From: Climacium dendroides
Lineage: Eukaryota; Streptophyta; Bryopsida; Hypnales; Climaciaceae
NCBI GenBank assembly: GCA_950106755.1
Contig: OX467083.1
Location: forward strand, 35,087,029 to 35,151,028
Length of the DNA: 64,000 bases
Direction: 5' to 3'
Shown piece by piece: positions 34,901 to 46,469 of the stretch. Positions within the stretch are counted from its first letter, which is position 1, and each line of letters opens with the position of its first letter. The notes beneath the pieces are model-generated. The model saw only the letters and a program-made list of their open reading frames with translations. It was not told where the DNA came from and did not search any database. The translations under genes were made by a program, and so were the position numbers.

Positions 34901-36734
34901 GGACCAGCAGCATTTTCATTCGCCACGAGAATTCTCAATAAATGGATCGATGCAAATTCTATTTACACCACACCGACTGGGTCAAACGATGACTGGTATG
35001 TGCAAACATTACTCTGCTTAGTGGTTGTTAGTCATTAGATACTCTTCAGAGATTCTTGAGCATAATGGTCTAGCAATCATCCAGGTCTGTGCTGACATTA
35101 AGCCTGAGCTTGGCATGCTGCAGGTATTGGTTATATGCGGCTGTACGTTACAGGTGCTTACTAATCACCAATGATGAAATGCGAGACCACTTGTTTTCGC
35201 TGCTCGGGAATGATTTTTTTCCAAAATGGAAAGAGCGTCATCAGGTACTAGACTCTTGGCTCTGATGTTGTGATTTTTCTCCAACACCAGCTCCGACACT
35301 GCAACTCTCTCATATATTGTTGCTCTGTGCTCCTGATTGAACAGTTAGGTCGCAGATAGGGACTCACGATAGGGTATTTGGTGTTTTTTCAGGTCCGATT
35401 CACAATCAACCAGGAGGGTCTTACTTTCCATATGCCTCCGCCTTATTCTACTGTAATTCAGGTGCAAGGCTTGTCCCTTTCAGTGCTTTAGCCTCAGACC
35501 TAGGTTAGTTTGGTTCATCTTGTATTTGACCATATAGAATTCAAATATACTATATGCTTTATGCAGTATCTAGGCGTAAGTTCTCGTTTAATTTCTGCTT
35601 CTTGCCTGTGCTGCTTCCCCTAAGAGAATTTCTGGCCAGGGTTCTCACTGGTGGCCATGGTCCTCTCGTCAGTTTCGTGCATGTAAAGCCTTAGGATGAT
35701 TGTCGTTTTGGTTACAATCTCTTAGAGTGCTATCTTCTGACGTGGCATTTTCAATTTGCATGTATCAGGAATCTGGAAAAGGCTCTTGGCATATTCCAAA
35801 GAGTAGTAAAGATGATGACGTGTTAAGGCCTAGGGAGTGGATGTGTGTCACACGAGTTGGTCATGCTGCTCCGAGTATCACCAAATCAGAGGAAGAGTTG
35901 ACAGTCGGTTCCACTAGTATACTGGAATCATCTGCAAGTGCGGTCGAGACACAGACCACGACGAGTTTGGAATTGAAGGAAATTTCTCTGTCTGTCGAGG
36001 AAATTCACTCTCCTAAGCCACGCAGATCTCGCAAGTCTACCGCTGAATCGTCTTCCAGTGCCTCCAAGCCTTCCACTCTTCAACCATCAGAGGTTGAAAA
36101 ACTCGAAGAACAGACAACAGTTCGAAAGAGAGTATCGTCAACGACGATCAAGTCAATTTCACCCAGATTCTCCCCACTCCTTCATGCACCAGAGGTTGAA
36201 AAGTTTGAAAAGCAGACAGCATCTTCTAAGAGGGTACCTGCAACAAAGAAGTCACGTTCGCCCAAGTCTGCTGCTCTTCAAGCATCAGAGCTTGAAAAGC
36301 TTGAAGAACGATCAACACCTCCAAAGAGAATATCGTCAACAACAAAGAAGTCACGCTCGCCCAAGTCTTCTACTGTTCAATCTTTGGAGGTCGAGAAGCT
36401 TAAAGTACAATCAACATCTCCAAAGAGAATAGCATCAGCGACAAAAAAATCACGCTCGCCCAAGCCTTCAACTGTTCAACCTTTGGAGGTTGAAAGTCTT
36501 GAAGGACAATCAACACCTCCAAGTAGAATAGCATCAGCGACAAAGAAATCACGCTTGCCCAAGTCTTCAAGTGTTCAACCTTTGCAGGTTGAAAGTCTTG
36601 AAGGACAGTCACCACCTCCAAAGAGAAAACCATCTGCAACTAAGAAGTCACGCTCGCCCAAGACCTCTGTATTATACCAAAAGCTTGAGGCAGCAGAGAC
36701 GAGGTCTGGCGACTCCATAGATTTTGAGATTTGA
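31963..36734 (+). CDS. PRORP: PRORP protein-only RNase P (PPR-NYN) with an added repetitive basic tail
   Basis: Nine exons: 31963-32185, 32522-32854, 33010-33301, 33597-34137, 34351-34452, 34814-34995, 35124-35244, 35393-35461 and 35769-36734, giving 942 aa with phases consistent throughout. PPR repeats occupy roughly residues 150-400. The zinc site uses Cys421/Cys424 (CQEC) with His629 and Cys647 (SWHIP, EWMCVT). The NYN metallonuclease has Asp477 (AIVDGANVGLYN), Asp556/Asp557 (SNDDWYWLYAAV) and Asp575 (TNDEMRDH), matching the metal-binding aspartates of plant PRORPs. The enzyme removes 5' leaders from tRNA precursors without RNA. Arabidopsis PRORPs are 530-570 aa; here an N-terminal basic region and a 290-residue Ser/Pro/Lys-rich tail are extra. 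No clear organelle transit peptide is visible, and the many KKSRSPK-like motifs suggest the nucleus (inference). Confidence 0.93.
32194..32412. mobile_element. TTAA-CCC MITE, copy B, in PRORP intron 1
   Basis: TTAA at 32194-32197 and 32409-32412, termini CCC(T/A)TAAG with imperfect inner pairing (CCAAGAA). It lies wholly within intron 1 and resembles copy A at 21488-21726 along its length. Confidence 0.75.
36066..36659 (+). repeat. Six tandem 99-bp coding repeats in the last PRORP exon
   Basis: The span is exactly 6 x 99 bp. Each unit encodes 33 residues of the pattern K.S..(Q)...E(V/L)E.LE.Q(S/T)...KR..(S/A)T.KS.SP. The later units are most alike, and unit 1-2 boundaries are more diverged. 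All units stay in frame with no stop. Confidence 0.9.
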
Positions 36735-37706
36735 AGTTACGTAGTTGAAGGCATCAAATATTTATTTATTGTTCTGAGAAAAGTAGTGGATTTATTGTAC
36801 TCTCTAGGAAGTGATTTTAGAATCACAAAAGCGTTACGAAGGTGGAAAATGTGTACTTTTGTCTCCACGGCTTTGTAACCTGCGGGAAAGCATTGATCTG
36901 TAGAAATGAGGTAGGAACCATCGGTAGTATTGCGAAATGTAGCAAATTTTCGGGTTGTCTGTGTCATACCGATCAGTAACCTCTGTATTCAAGCATTCAG
37001 TGCATGTATTGGATCAACTTCTAGAGACTTGGTCCACCAGTTATGGCATTGTGGCTGTCCGTGGTCACTCTTTTAGGAGAATTTCGGGTGTGGTGGTAGT
37101 GGGTAGGTTTGAAATGGGGGTGGAATGTGTGGGAAACTTCATAAACTTTGCTTGGTGGACACACCTTATTTTAATTTCTAAGAATGGAAAAAATTAAGAT
37201 GGAATTCTACAAAGGTCATAAATTTCCTTATGTCTTGAATGAATTGCAGATAAGAGATCCAGGAAGCTTTTAGACTTGTGACACATGATAAAATTGTTTG
37301 TCAGGATTACTAAAATACTAGGCTAGTACTCTAAATTGATAAACGTTGTTTGAAATGTACAAACATCCTAGATGTCTAAAATCTACATTTGTCCTAGATG
37401 TTACTTGTATAGTTCAAATTGTGCAGTTTGAAATCTATACAAATCCTAGATTTCTGAAATCTATAAGTGTTCAAGATCTTGGTCTAAAAATAGCACATGG
37501 AATACTACCACACAGTATATGGTCAATCAATTTGAGGTAAAGATTACTAGATTAGTGCTTTAAATTGATAAACACATGGATAAAAATGAATTTCATGTCT
37601 ATATATATGGTCAATCAATTTGAGGTTGGAATGGGATTGAAATTTTATGCACTTAGCACTTCACAATGTGTAAGTAATATTGAGAAAACCAATTGAATAG
37701 TTCTTT
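36735..37706. other. PRORP 3' flank and a local duplication
   Basis: After the stop, AT-rich DNA. Near 37300-37630 the phrases 'CTCTAAATTGATAAAC' / 'CTTTAAATTGATAAAC' and 'TATATGGTCAATCAATTTGA' each occur twice, about 90-210 bp apart. The interior (near 37380-37480) shares CTAGATTT(C/T)TGAAATCTATA with the MITE at 60845-61170. Confidence 0.45.
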
Positions 37707-37957
37707 TTAACCCCCGAGTGCCCAGAGCAAATTTAGTGAAATCCAAACCTTTTCGACTTCAATTCGCTCAAGTTTTTTCCTAAGAAGAGATCCACATAAT
37801 CCAAATGTACCAATTGGTAGTCAAGAGAGCCCCGGAGGTGTGGAGAAAAGGACATGTCCTTTGACCCTACTACTCAAAAGATTATAGTAGTCAAGACAAG
37901 AATGTTTTTCAAAATGGAGAGGCTAGATTTTAGCCTTTGGGGCACTCAAGGGGTTAA
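37707..37957. mobile_element. TTAA-CCC MITE, copy C (251 bp)
   Basis: TTAA at 37707-37710 and 37954-37957. Inverted termini CCCC(C)GAGTGCCC / CCCCTTGAGTGCCCC. Interior non-coding. Confidence 0.7.
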
Positions 37958-39350
37958 TGCAATTATGTGGCTCCTATGTGAAATGTAAAAGTATTTGAAA
38001 TATTAAAGCATCAACTTATGTTTTTATGGTGAATTGAATAGTTCTTTTTAATTGTAGAAAATGTTGGACTAGCTCAATAAATACAAGGTGGACCTTGGGA
38101 CCACCAAATGATATTGTTGATGCTAAAACCCTTACAATAGTCTCCAACACAAAAAACTCACCCCCCTAGACAAGGCACTTGGCCTCCAAAGAACTCCAAC
38201 TTCATTTATTGTCTTTTCATTGTGGCATATCTCACCCATGTGATTGAAAGCTTCCTTTATTTCAAATAGCATTAGCTGGCTCTTCACCTCTTCTTTCACA
38301 TTGTAAAACTCTCCTCTTGTGAAGTTGTCTAGAAAGACTTCTCCACAATGTTTACACTACAATTGGTCAAAGACTTCTTATGGCATTATTTTATTGTCTT
38401 TTCATCTTCTCCAATAGGTTGCCTCAAATAACCATCTCTTGTCCAAAACTTCTTGACCAACCACTGCACTTCTCCACCATAGTGTAAAGTGGCCCTTATA
38501 GTTTCATGCAAAAGAATAAAATCGAAATACAGCAGGTACTGAACACCAGATCACATCAGAAGGCCGACAGGGTAAGTTACATGGGGACTGCAAACAGAGC
38601 TCACTTAAAGTGATTCAGTATCACTGTTATATTAAAGCCAATGCGTGTACATTGAAGAAGCACCATAACATTGTTAACCAAATGAGCTCGGCTGTTCTAA
38701 CACTAGCATGTCCCATCTACTTCAGTTTGCTCCAGCTCTGATAGGATGCAGAATTCTCTGCACCACTACGGTTGAATCCCTTTGCTTAATAATGTTATGA
38801 CCAGTGAGATCATACACCATGACAGTATTCTAAACACGGGCCGATACTATTCAGTAGTGCTACCCTGAAGAAATCCAAAACCACGAAGACGTTTAGGCAG
38901 GCTAGTGAGGCTGAAAATCCTCCTCAAGCATGAGTTCGGCTGTGCGTAGAGGACATTCACTATTACATCTACATGATCAGAAACTAAAGAATCTCTACAA
39001 GTCCCATCCAAGAGACGGTCTCTTGGTTACTAACGGGCTTCCAAGCACCTCAACCCCCGCTTGAGAGGTGGACACATTAGAAAACACGGTTGATTTGATC
39101 TATTGCACACAAACTCATCCTACTAGAAGATGGAAACGCAGGCCTCCATAAGCTCCATTCGACCTCCGCAGTCTAAGACGACTTGAACGATGATTTCTCC
39201 GGCTGTCGTGGACAAATCCACAGTTTGCCAACCCTCCTTGAAAGAGTTCTGGAAAGGTTTCTTTTGATCATTCAAAAGCTTGTGATGAATTGAGATCAGA
39301 GGAGCCTCGTGTTTGTTGCGTGTTAGGAGGACGGAGAAGAGGACTCCACC
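37958..39350. other. Intergenic DNA and probable 3' UTR of the SRF gene
   Basis: From about 38480 the composition becomes more balanced, as expected for the 3' untranslated region of the minus-strand receptor kinase gene ending at 39351. No other gene seen. Confidence 0.4.
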
Positions 39351-42300
39351 TCAAAGGGAGGTCTCCAGTGACTCGTTCGGCTCCATTCCGGAGGAAGATT
39401 CCGACCTACGCTTGCTCAGGCTTGCACGCTGCATCAACCTCACCAGCGCTTGCACCACTTCCGACATGGGCGGCCGGAACTCTGGCTCAGGCTGCAATCA
39501 CACCACGGCTCCATCTCATAAAAATGAATAATTAAAAAAACATCTAAGTCGACCAAAAATTATTCAGACGTGTGTATGAATTGAACTGCCAATGGAGCCC
39601 ATTTCAACAGAGGTGGCAGCCATGCATTGGGTGCAGAGAGCACGGTCTTTGAGCATTATGGACTGGGTAACGAGAAAGTAGAGCCTCGGTATGAGAAATA
39701 ACATGCCAAAGCCAGAGTAGGTTATTTCCATAATGAGGCTCTAATTGAATCACGTTACCTAGTCTATCATTTCTAATGGAAAATGGAAACTGTGTCACGA
39801 TTTCATCCGCACAATTTTCCAATAATGTGTTCTTGCTATATCCTAATGACATCCAAACATTCTCTCAATGAAACCTTGCAACTTGATGAAACCTTCAGTT
39901 TGGTGTTGTACAGTACTGTTGTTCCATAGCAACAGACTTCTTTCTAGTAGTTCCTGAAGCAGATGTAGTGATTCATCTCCCTTGAAAATTTCAGGCACTG
40001 GTTAGAAATTCGGCTGAATTTGATGCATGAGAGGAGCATACCTGAACACAGAGGGCCACAATATCCGCAAAACGAGAGAGTGATTTAGCAGGGTAGATGC
40101 CCTTCAACGCAGGATCCACCATTCTTGCCAAAGCGTCAATGTCGTGAAGTTGGGGTGTCGCCCATCTCACTAAAGACTGCTCTGATCTCGGCCTTGTGCT
40201 GCAATCAGTCAACCGGTCAATCGATTAAGCAACCGGAGGTCAATTAACCCTAAGGAACCAAAGTCTCATGGATTCATAACTGACCTAAATTTGATCAATC
40301 ATATTGTACAACTTGAAATTCAGATGGGGTCAAACTTTAATTCATTAAAATCAGTGAAGAATGTTGCATGTGTTGATACACAACAAGTACAACTAGACAA
40401 AAGAAAGACCCCATATGACCTACTTAAAACATAACAGTCAATTTGGACTTCTTGTTTTTTCAGGGGTTTCTGGTGACCTAACTGGACGCTTTCTGGTCAC
40501 CTTGCGTGATTTCAAGTAAATAAAATGAGAAATCTTCAAGAGAGAAACTCCACAAAACAATCAACAAATAGAGATTCGAAAGGGGGTAAGTACTTGTCCA
40601 AAGGCTTGCGCCCGGTGAGAAGCTCCAGCATCACAACACCGAAGCTGTAAACGTCGCTCTTGACCGTGTAAGTTCCGGACATGGCATATTCAGGGGCGCT
40701 GTAACCGAAGGAACCCAGCATCTGCGCTGACACCTGCCAACAGTAGCCATATGACAAGTTGATGCACCAGTCAGCTTACAAAATAAATCCATTTTTGTGT
40801 AAGAAACAGATAAAGTGGGTTTAGGGAATTATTAATAAAGACGAAACTTCTAAATAAATATGTAACAAATTTGTGTCTCTAGAAACTAAAGTGACTGCAT
40901 CCCCAAAGCTCTGTCATGAGGTGTGGAGTACAAACCTGACGCTCCGAACCGGATGGTGCAAGGTTAGCTAGTCCACAGTCCGAAACATGAGGGTTCAGCT
41001 CATCGTCTAATAAGATATTGGCAGACTTGAAGTTACGGTGGACCACCGGTGGAGCACAGACTTCGTGCAAATACCTGGTGACCAAAAAGATCACGACACT
41101 CTTAGAAACTCCACAATATATGAAAAGAACAACAGGGGAATCTTTCGAATTCAAGACTAGACTTCAAGAAACTCAGTGACAAAGCACGCTTGAGTATGTA
41201 CAGTCGTAGACTCGTAGTAGCATGGCACCGATTGCGACCAGTGTCCATTGAGAAAGCAAAGCAAAGCCAAATTAGAGGAAATTAAATCAAAACTAAAGCT
41301 TCGACAAACTCTCACACACGATAAGGATGGATCCTTGGCTTGAGAAGTTCTCGCACGTTCAAATTAAGCTCAACTTTATAAAGCTAGAGGTCAACTTGGA
41401 TTCCTTTTTCAGGCGTCAGCGGTTCCTTTTCATGCCAATTCACAGGCTGCTCATCTACATCATTGACAATTGATCCAAGTAATCGCAGACCACCAGTACT
41501 TTCCTCTCACGAAGACCAGAGCATGTCACCAGATTGCAATGAAACCTGCTTATTTGCATTAAAAAAATTCAATAAATTGGAACTTTTGAAAAAGAGAAAA
41601 GGAAAGGAAGGAGAAGAAAAGGAGAGAGCATACTCCAGAGCCCGGGCCGACCCCAAGGCAATCTTGATGCGCACGTTCCATGATAGCCCTTTCGTGTTTT
41701 CCCCGGAGAAGTGCAGCAACTCATTCAGCGTCCCCCGGCTCACATACTCGTACACCAACAACCGCTGGTCATGCTCCACACAGTACCCCACGAGCTCCGC
41801 CGTGTTGCTGTGTTGCAACCGCGACAGCCCTTCCACCACACTCAAGAAATCCTCCTCACTCTGCACCATGGACGCGCTGCTGTCAATCTTCTTCACAGCA
41901 AGTAACTGGCCATTGGCGAACTCCGCCCGGTACACGCGCCCCAGCCCTCCTTCCCCGACCAGATTCTCCTGGGAAAAGCTGTTGGTGGCCGCTTGCAGAT
42001 CCGCCACTGAGAACGCCGTCGCGGCGATGGTGCTCTTGTTCACCTTGCCTGATGGAGCTGCTTTGGAGCCGTGCATCATGCCGGCAGCGCCCATGGAGTT
42101 GAGGCCTTTGAATGAGGGCGGCGCTTTCAGGGTCTTCACGGGTGGGGAGGCCTTCACTTTGGACTCCTCTACTGTTTCTTTGTCCAGGGGCGCTGTTGCA
42201 ATACACCACCAGGAACCCACATCAGAAAGTCTAGCTCAAAACAATGCGGAGTCAACACCAGAATCCCGACCAGAATACCATCAAGCTTCAATGTTGCGCA

Positions 42301-45300
42301 TTCTGATCCCAATTCAGCATGCACACGACTTGATTATTCTCAGTAGAAGCTGCTTACCTGGCTCGAAAACTCTGTGCTTCGCTGCTTTATCTGCATCAAT
42401 TCCAGACACAGCAACAAACTGAAGTCAGTCATTAGCTCAAGCTCGATAGGGTGGGTCTCACTAAGATTCATCCATGGTTTTGAAGAGGTAACGAAGGCCA
42501 ACATTGCATGGTCGATACAGCTAATTACCGATACAACACGTGAATTTCAGATATTTCGAACATCATACAGTTATTATCAATTAACATCCAATCCCCATTT
42601 CTAGACCATACGGACGATCGTAACAAGGCGGCACTGTAGTTGTAGTGGACAGTCTGAGGTGCACATACCAGAAATGAGAGGAGTGAACCACGTCCGTCGG
42701 CTGCTTCGATTTTCCAAGGCTTCCGGATCGTCCAAGGCTTTTCCAGCGGCGCGCTTTCTCTTGATGCAGCAGACCCAGAGCACGATTGCCAAGACGGCGA
42801 GCAGCACCACCGCGCCCACAGCGATGCCGATGATGGCTGCGGTCGGTAATCCCCCTGAGGAGCTCTTCGAAGACGTCTTAGGTGCGGAGCCCGTGGGGCT
42901 TGGTGGGGCGGGGGCGGGCGACCGCGGGGCTAGTGGTGTGGTGCCTGGCGGTGGAGGTGGCGCGTTCAGAGTCAGCTGGTTGTCTCCAACTCTTCACACC
43001 ATGAAGGAGAACCAACGGTTAGTTGAGTGTCACAAAGGCTATTTGCGTAAGTATTAGACTGCACTTGTTTATGATTAGATTACAGTGGCTTAGAATTAGT
43101 ATGCGACTAGAACTAGAAAGACAACCGTTGCAACATCTGCAACAACACCCCGTTCGTTGCATGAGAAAATGTAGAAAACATACTATTAGGCTTTCAGTTT
43201 GCTAAAACTAGGTCTCTGAACTCAATAGGACTTCCAAATTTTGGATGAAAGTTTGAAAGGATGAAAAGATGAACATCCATCTTCAATGAGAACATGACCG
43301 ATAGAATCGTGACTTATTTTGCATTTGATATGCTAGTTTAGCTAAAGCAAAAGACAATTGCGCATGGTGAGGAAATAAGCAACTGCTCTATTGAGGCTCC
43401 GTCCAGGTAACACTTGCTCGCTTTCCAAATACCGTCCTACTCAAACTTCCTCATATGTAGCTTTTCTCAATGCAAAGCCTCTTCCTTAAAATAAAAGTGG
43501 CATTTTGAGTATCTAAAATCAAATAAAAGTGGCATTTTGAGTATCTAAAATCACATAAAGGTTGTGGGGAACCTTATTCATTTCACCACCCTAAATGTGA
43601 GTTACCTCTAGAATTAAAATTATTGTCGTGCAAAACAGAGGAGAACCTAGCTCAAGAAGAGCAAGTGTTAGAAATCTTACAAGTAATTTGGAGGATTGAA
43701 CCCAGCTGGCAGAAAACCCGTAAATTGGTTGTTCTCGATGTTGCTGTTTCAATTTAAGAAAGAGCGACCAATTTAGAGGACGATTCTACAGGAAACAAAT
43801 GGAACCAAGCCCGAAATGTCGAAATTGCATTAAATTGGTATCCAACAGAATGTGAAAGGAGACATCACGGTGACTTACAAAGTTTGCAAATTTGTTAGGT
43901 TGGCCAAAGATGCTGGAAGTTGCCCACTCAACTTATTGTTCTGCAGATTCCTGTCAAACCACCCAAAACCGTGATTAAAATTTCACTCTATGGAAAGTTA
44001 AAGCCTGACCATAATTCAGAACTCAGAGGAACTTGTACTGCGAGGGGAACTCAAACGAAACAGAGTAAATTTTAGTTTTAAATATCGAATCTTAGAATCC
44101 TAATCTGCGAGGAACTCACAGTGTTTGCAGAGCAGTCATGTCCTCGACGGAATCTGGAAGACTTCCTTGGATTTGGTTGTAGGACACATCACTGTGAACA
44201 CCCAGAGGAGATAATAAATAAAACCACGTACTTATAAAGGCAAGTAAGAAAAATGCACCATGTATAATTGACTAGCACGGTCTGAAAGACTTACAAGGTA
44301 ACGCAATTGACAAGCACGGTGAAAATCTGGGGATTTAGGTTGCCATTCAATAGGTTGTGGCTCAAGTTTCTGCAGTCGAATGATCATGTAAGTCCGGTTT
44401 GCTCCATAAAAACATTTCAAGACTAAAAAATGATACAGACAAAAGTTAATATCATTTCTATCAACCCAGACAGCAATTCAGGAACCATCTTTGCAAAGAA
44501 GCGACTACATCAAAAAAACAATACAAATATTTCCAAAAGTTCGAACACATGAGGAGATTTAAGACATACATGACTGTCAAGCCTTGCAATTGATCAAACT
44601 GAGGGAGGCTTCCAGTAAATTGATTGTTGTTCATGATCCTGCAATTCAATCAAATACATCGCTCTAAGCTCAGTAATTCCACTAGGGAAAACAAGACTAC
44701 CAAATTCAACCAGATTAATTTTCAATCCTTTAAGCAACAGAGTAGGGAGATACTCTGTAAATTTATCTCCCAGACAAGAACACTACTCAAATATCAATAA
44801 CAGCCTCCACCTCTTCAATGGTGCCAGGAACGGTGAAAAGCCACAGGAACGTGTAGAGTGAGGAGCTCTTACATTTGAGTAAGATTTGCAGGAAACTGTT
44901 GGGGGATATCTCCTGTAAGGTTGTTGCCACTCACGTCACTGCACAGCAAACGTAGAAACTTGTTAAATAATTTTAGTTAATACGAACCAAGTTGTCAAAG
45001 CAGAAGCAATCGCTTCAGGGTATGATATTCGGAAGACGCTTACAGAATTCGAAGGTTTTTTAAATCTTGCTGCAGATACCATCCTTGCATCTTTCCATTT
45101 AACTTCAACCCTCCTAAATGGCTGCACCGTAACAAAGAAAGTTAGCCACACGAGTCAATAAAACCCATCCATGTGTATCCAGGCTATCAACGCACAAATG
45201 CACGCTATTTGCTGAGATGGATAATTCTCAGCACCAAATTGTGAGACAAGAAAATGAATCCCCTGATTAAGAGAGTCACTTCAATCTGAAGCTCCATACC

Positions 45301-46469
45301 AAAGTCAAGGAGCAAGGACTGCTAGAAGAACTGGATAACTTGATGGAACTTAACCACGGATATGAAGGGCAAGGGCATGGTATCAGGCCTTACATTTCTG
45401 TGACAGAAGTGCCCGTGCAAACAATACCCAGCCAACCACCGCCACATGGATTCGAATTGCCGTTATTTTGAGTCCATCCGGTCAGCAGTGGATTTTGATT
45501 GAGGTCGTTATACAGAGCGCTCAAGCCTTGAACTGCAGGCACCAAAGAGCCAAAAAGTCAGCCACCTCAAAACAGGCCCAATCCCCAGGAAAGTCACGCA
45601 CCGGGAGTGCTTGCTAGGATATGATTCCAGTGGCACATTATTCATAATCGTTGAGGGATCTGGATTTTCATCCATGCTCGACACAGGAAGTCACAAACTA
45701 ACTAGAATTAGCTCCAGATTTCGGCTCCCTCGTAGCAACGCCAAATACACCCCTCTCTCTCTCCTAGCCACACTCGAAATTATTACTTATACATAGAATG
45801 TATCTGCACAATCTAATTTGTGGAAGCTAAGCACGCCCCAAATTCCAGGAGATTAGTCTCTTGCATGTCCTTGCCAGGATCCAGGAAAACCCGATTCTGT
45901 TTCACATCGTCAAAACCAACACTCTCCCGGCACCTTTTTAGCACGATTTCCCGTCATAACCGCAGTACCCTATTTCCTAAACCTTGATGGGCGCATCCAT
46001 GTAAGCACCATCCAAGCATTGATGTGCTAAAATCTAGGGTACTGTAAGCTCTTCACCGTGCAACCCTACAATCCATGCCGACGCAGCCAATTCCTCATTA
46101 CACTAAATCTTCCGTAATTAGCTCCGCCCTCCACAGCCTCATACATGAGCCATTCCACCGGAATGAATGCTTGCCCTCTTCCCGACATTGAACGGTACTT
46201 TTATCGTCTCCACACCAGCGCACTTCTCGATGATCCATGCACGCTGAGCAGGCACACCGACGGAGAAAAACTTCCAATGTATTTCGCTAGAGTGGAGATT
46301 TGGAAGGGGAAGAGAAGAAAAAATAGGAGAAAAAGGAAGCAGAGACCTTACCATCGAGTTGGTCGGTCTGCTGTCCACACACGGAGCTCACCACCGAGAT
46401 CACGGCCAAAAGAGTAACCACAGTTTTCGAAGCGCACTGCGACCGCTTGGCCGCGGTATTCACAGCCAT
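39351..46469 (-). CDS. SRF: STRUBBELIG-receptor-family LRR receptor kinase (atypical kinase), 16 exons
   Basis: Exons, in gene order: 46352-46469, 45394-45532, 45044-45121, 44873-44938, 44570-44638, 44295-44369, 44120-44191, 43879-43950, 43681-43743, 42669-42991, 42358-42390, 41634-42192, 40936-41074, 40594-40733, 40042-40198, 39351-39491. Phases agree at every junction, giving 747 aa, the family's usual size. Parts: signal peptide (ends near VCGQQT), SUB-type N-terminal domain (WTQNNG...[10 protein letters not shown]), six or seven LRRs each on its own 63-78-nt exon, a Pro-rich stretch (NAPPPPPG), a transmembrane helix about 302-325 followed by KRKR, and a kinase domain with GEGGLG (449-454) and AVKK (Lys470). 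The catalytic loop is HRNFK (Asn570 for Asp) and DFG is DCG (588-590), as in SRF proteins, so phosphotransfer is doubtful. In the family these act at the plasma membrane in tissue morphogenesis. Confidence 0.93.
43489..43552. repeat. Two perfect 32-bp tandem units in an SRF intron
   Basis: The unit beginning AAATAAAAGTGGC is present twice back to back in the intron between the exons at 43681-43743 and 42669-42991. Confidence 0.9.

Noticed and set aside
36066..36659. CRISPR-like array
   Set aside because: The regular 99-bp units are contiguous coding repeats in a eukaryotic exon, with no spacers.
41463..42422. 319-codon plus-strand frame
   Set aside because: It is the antisense shadow of the SRF kinase exon 41634-42192.
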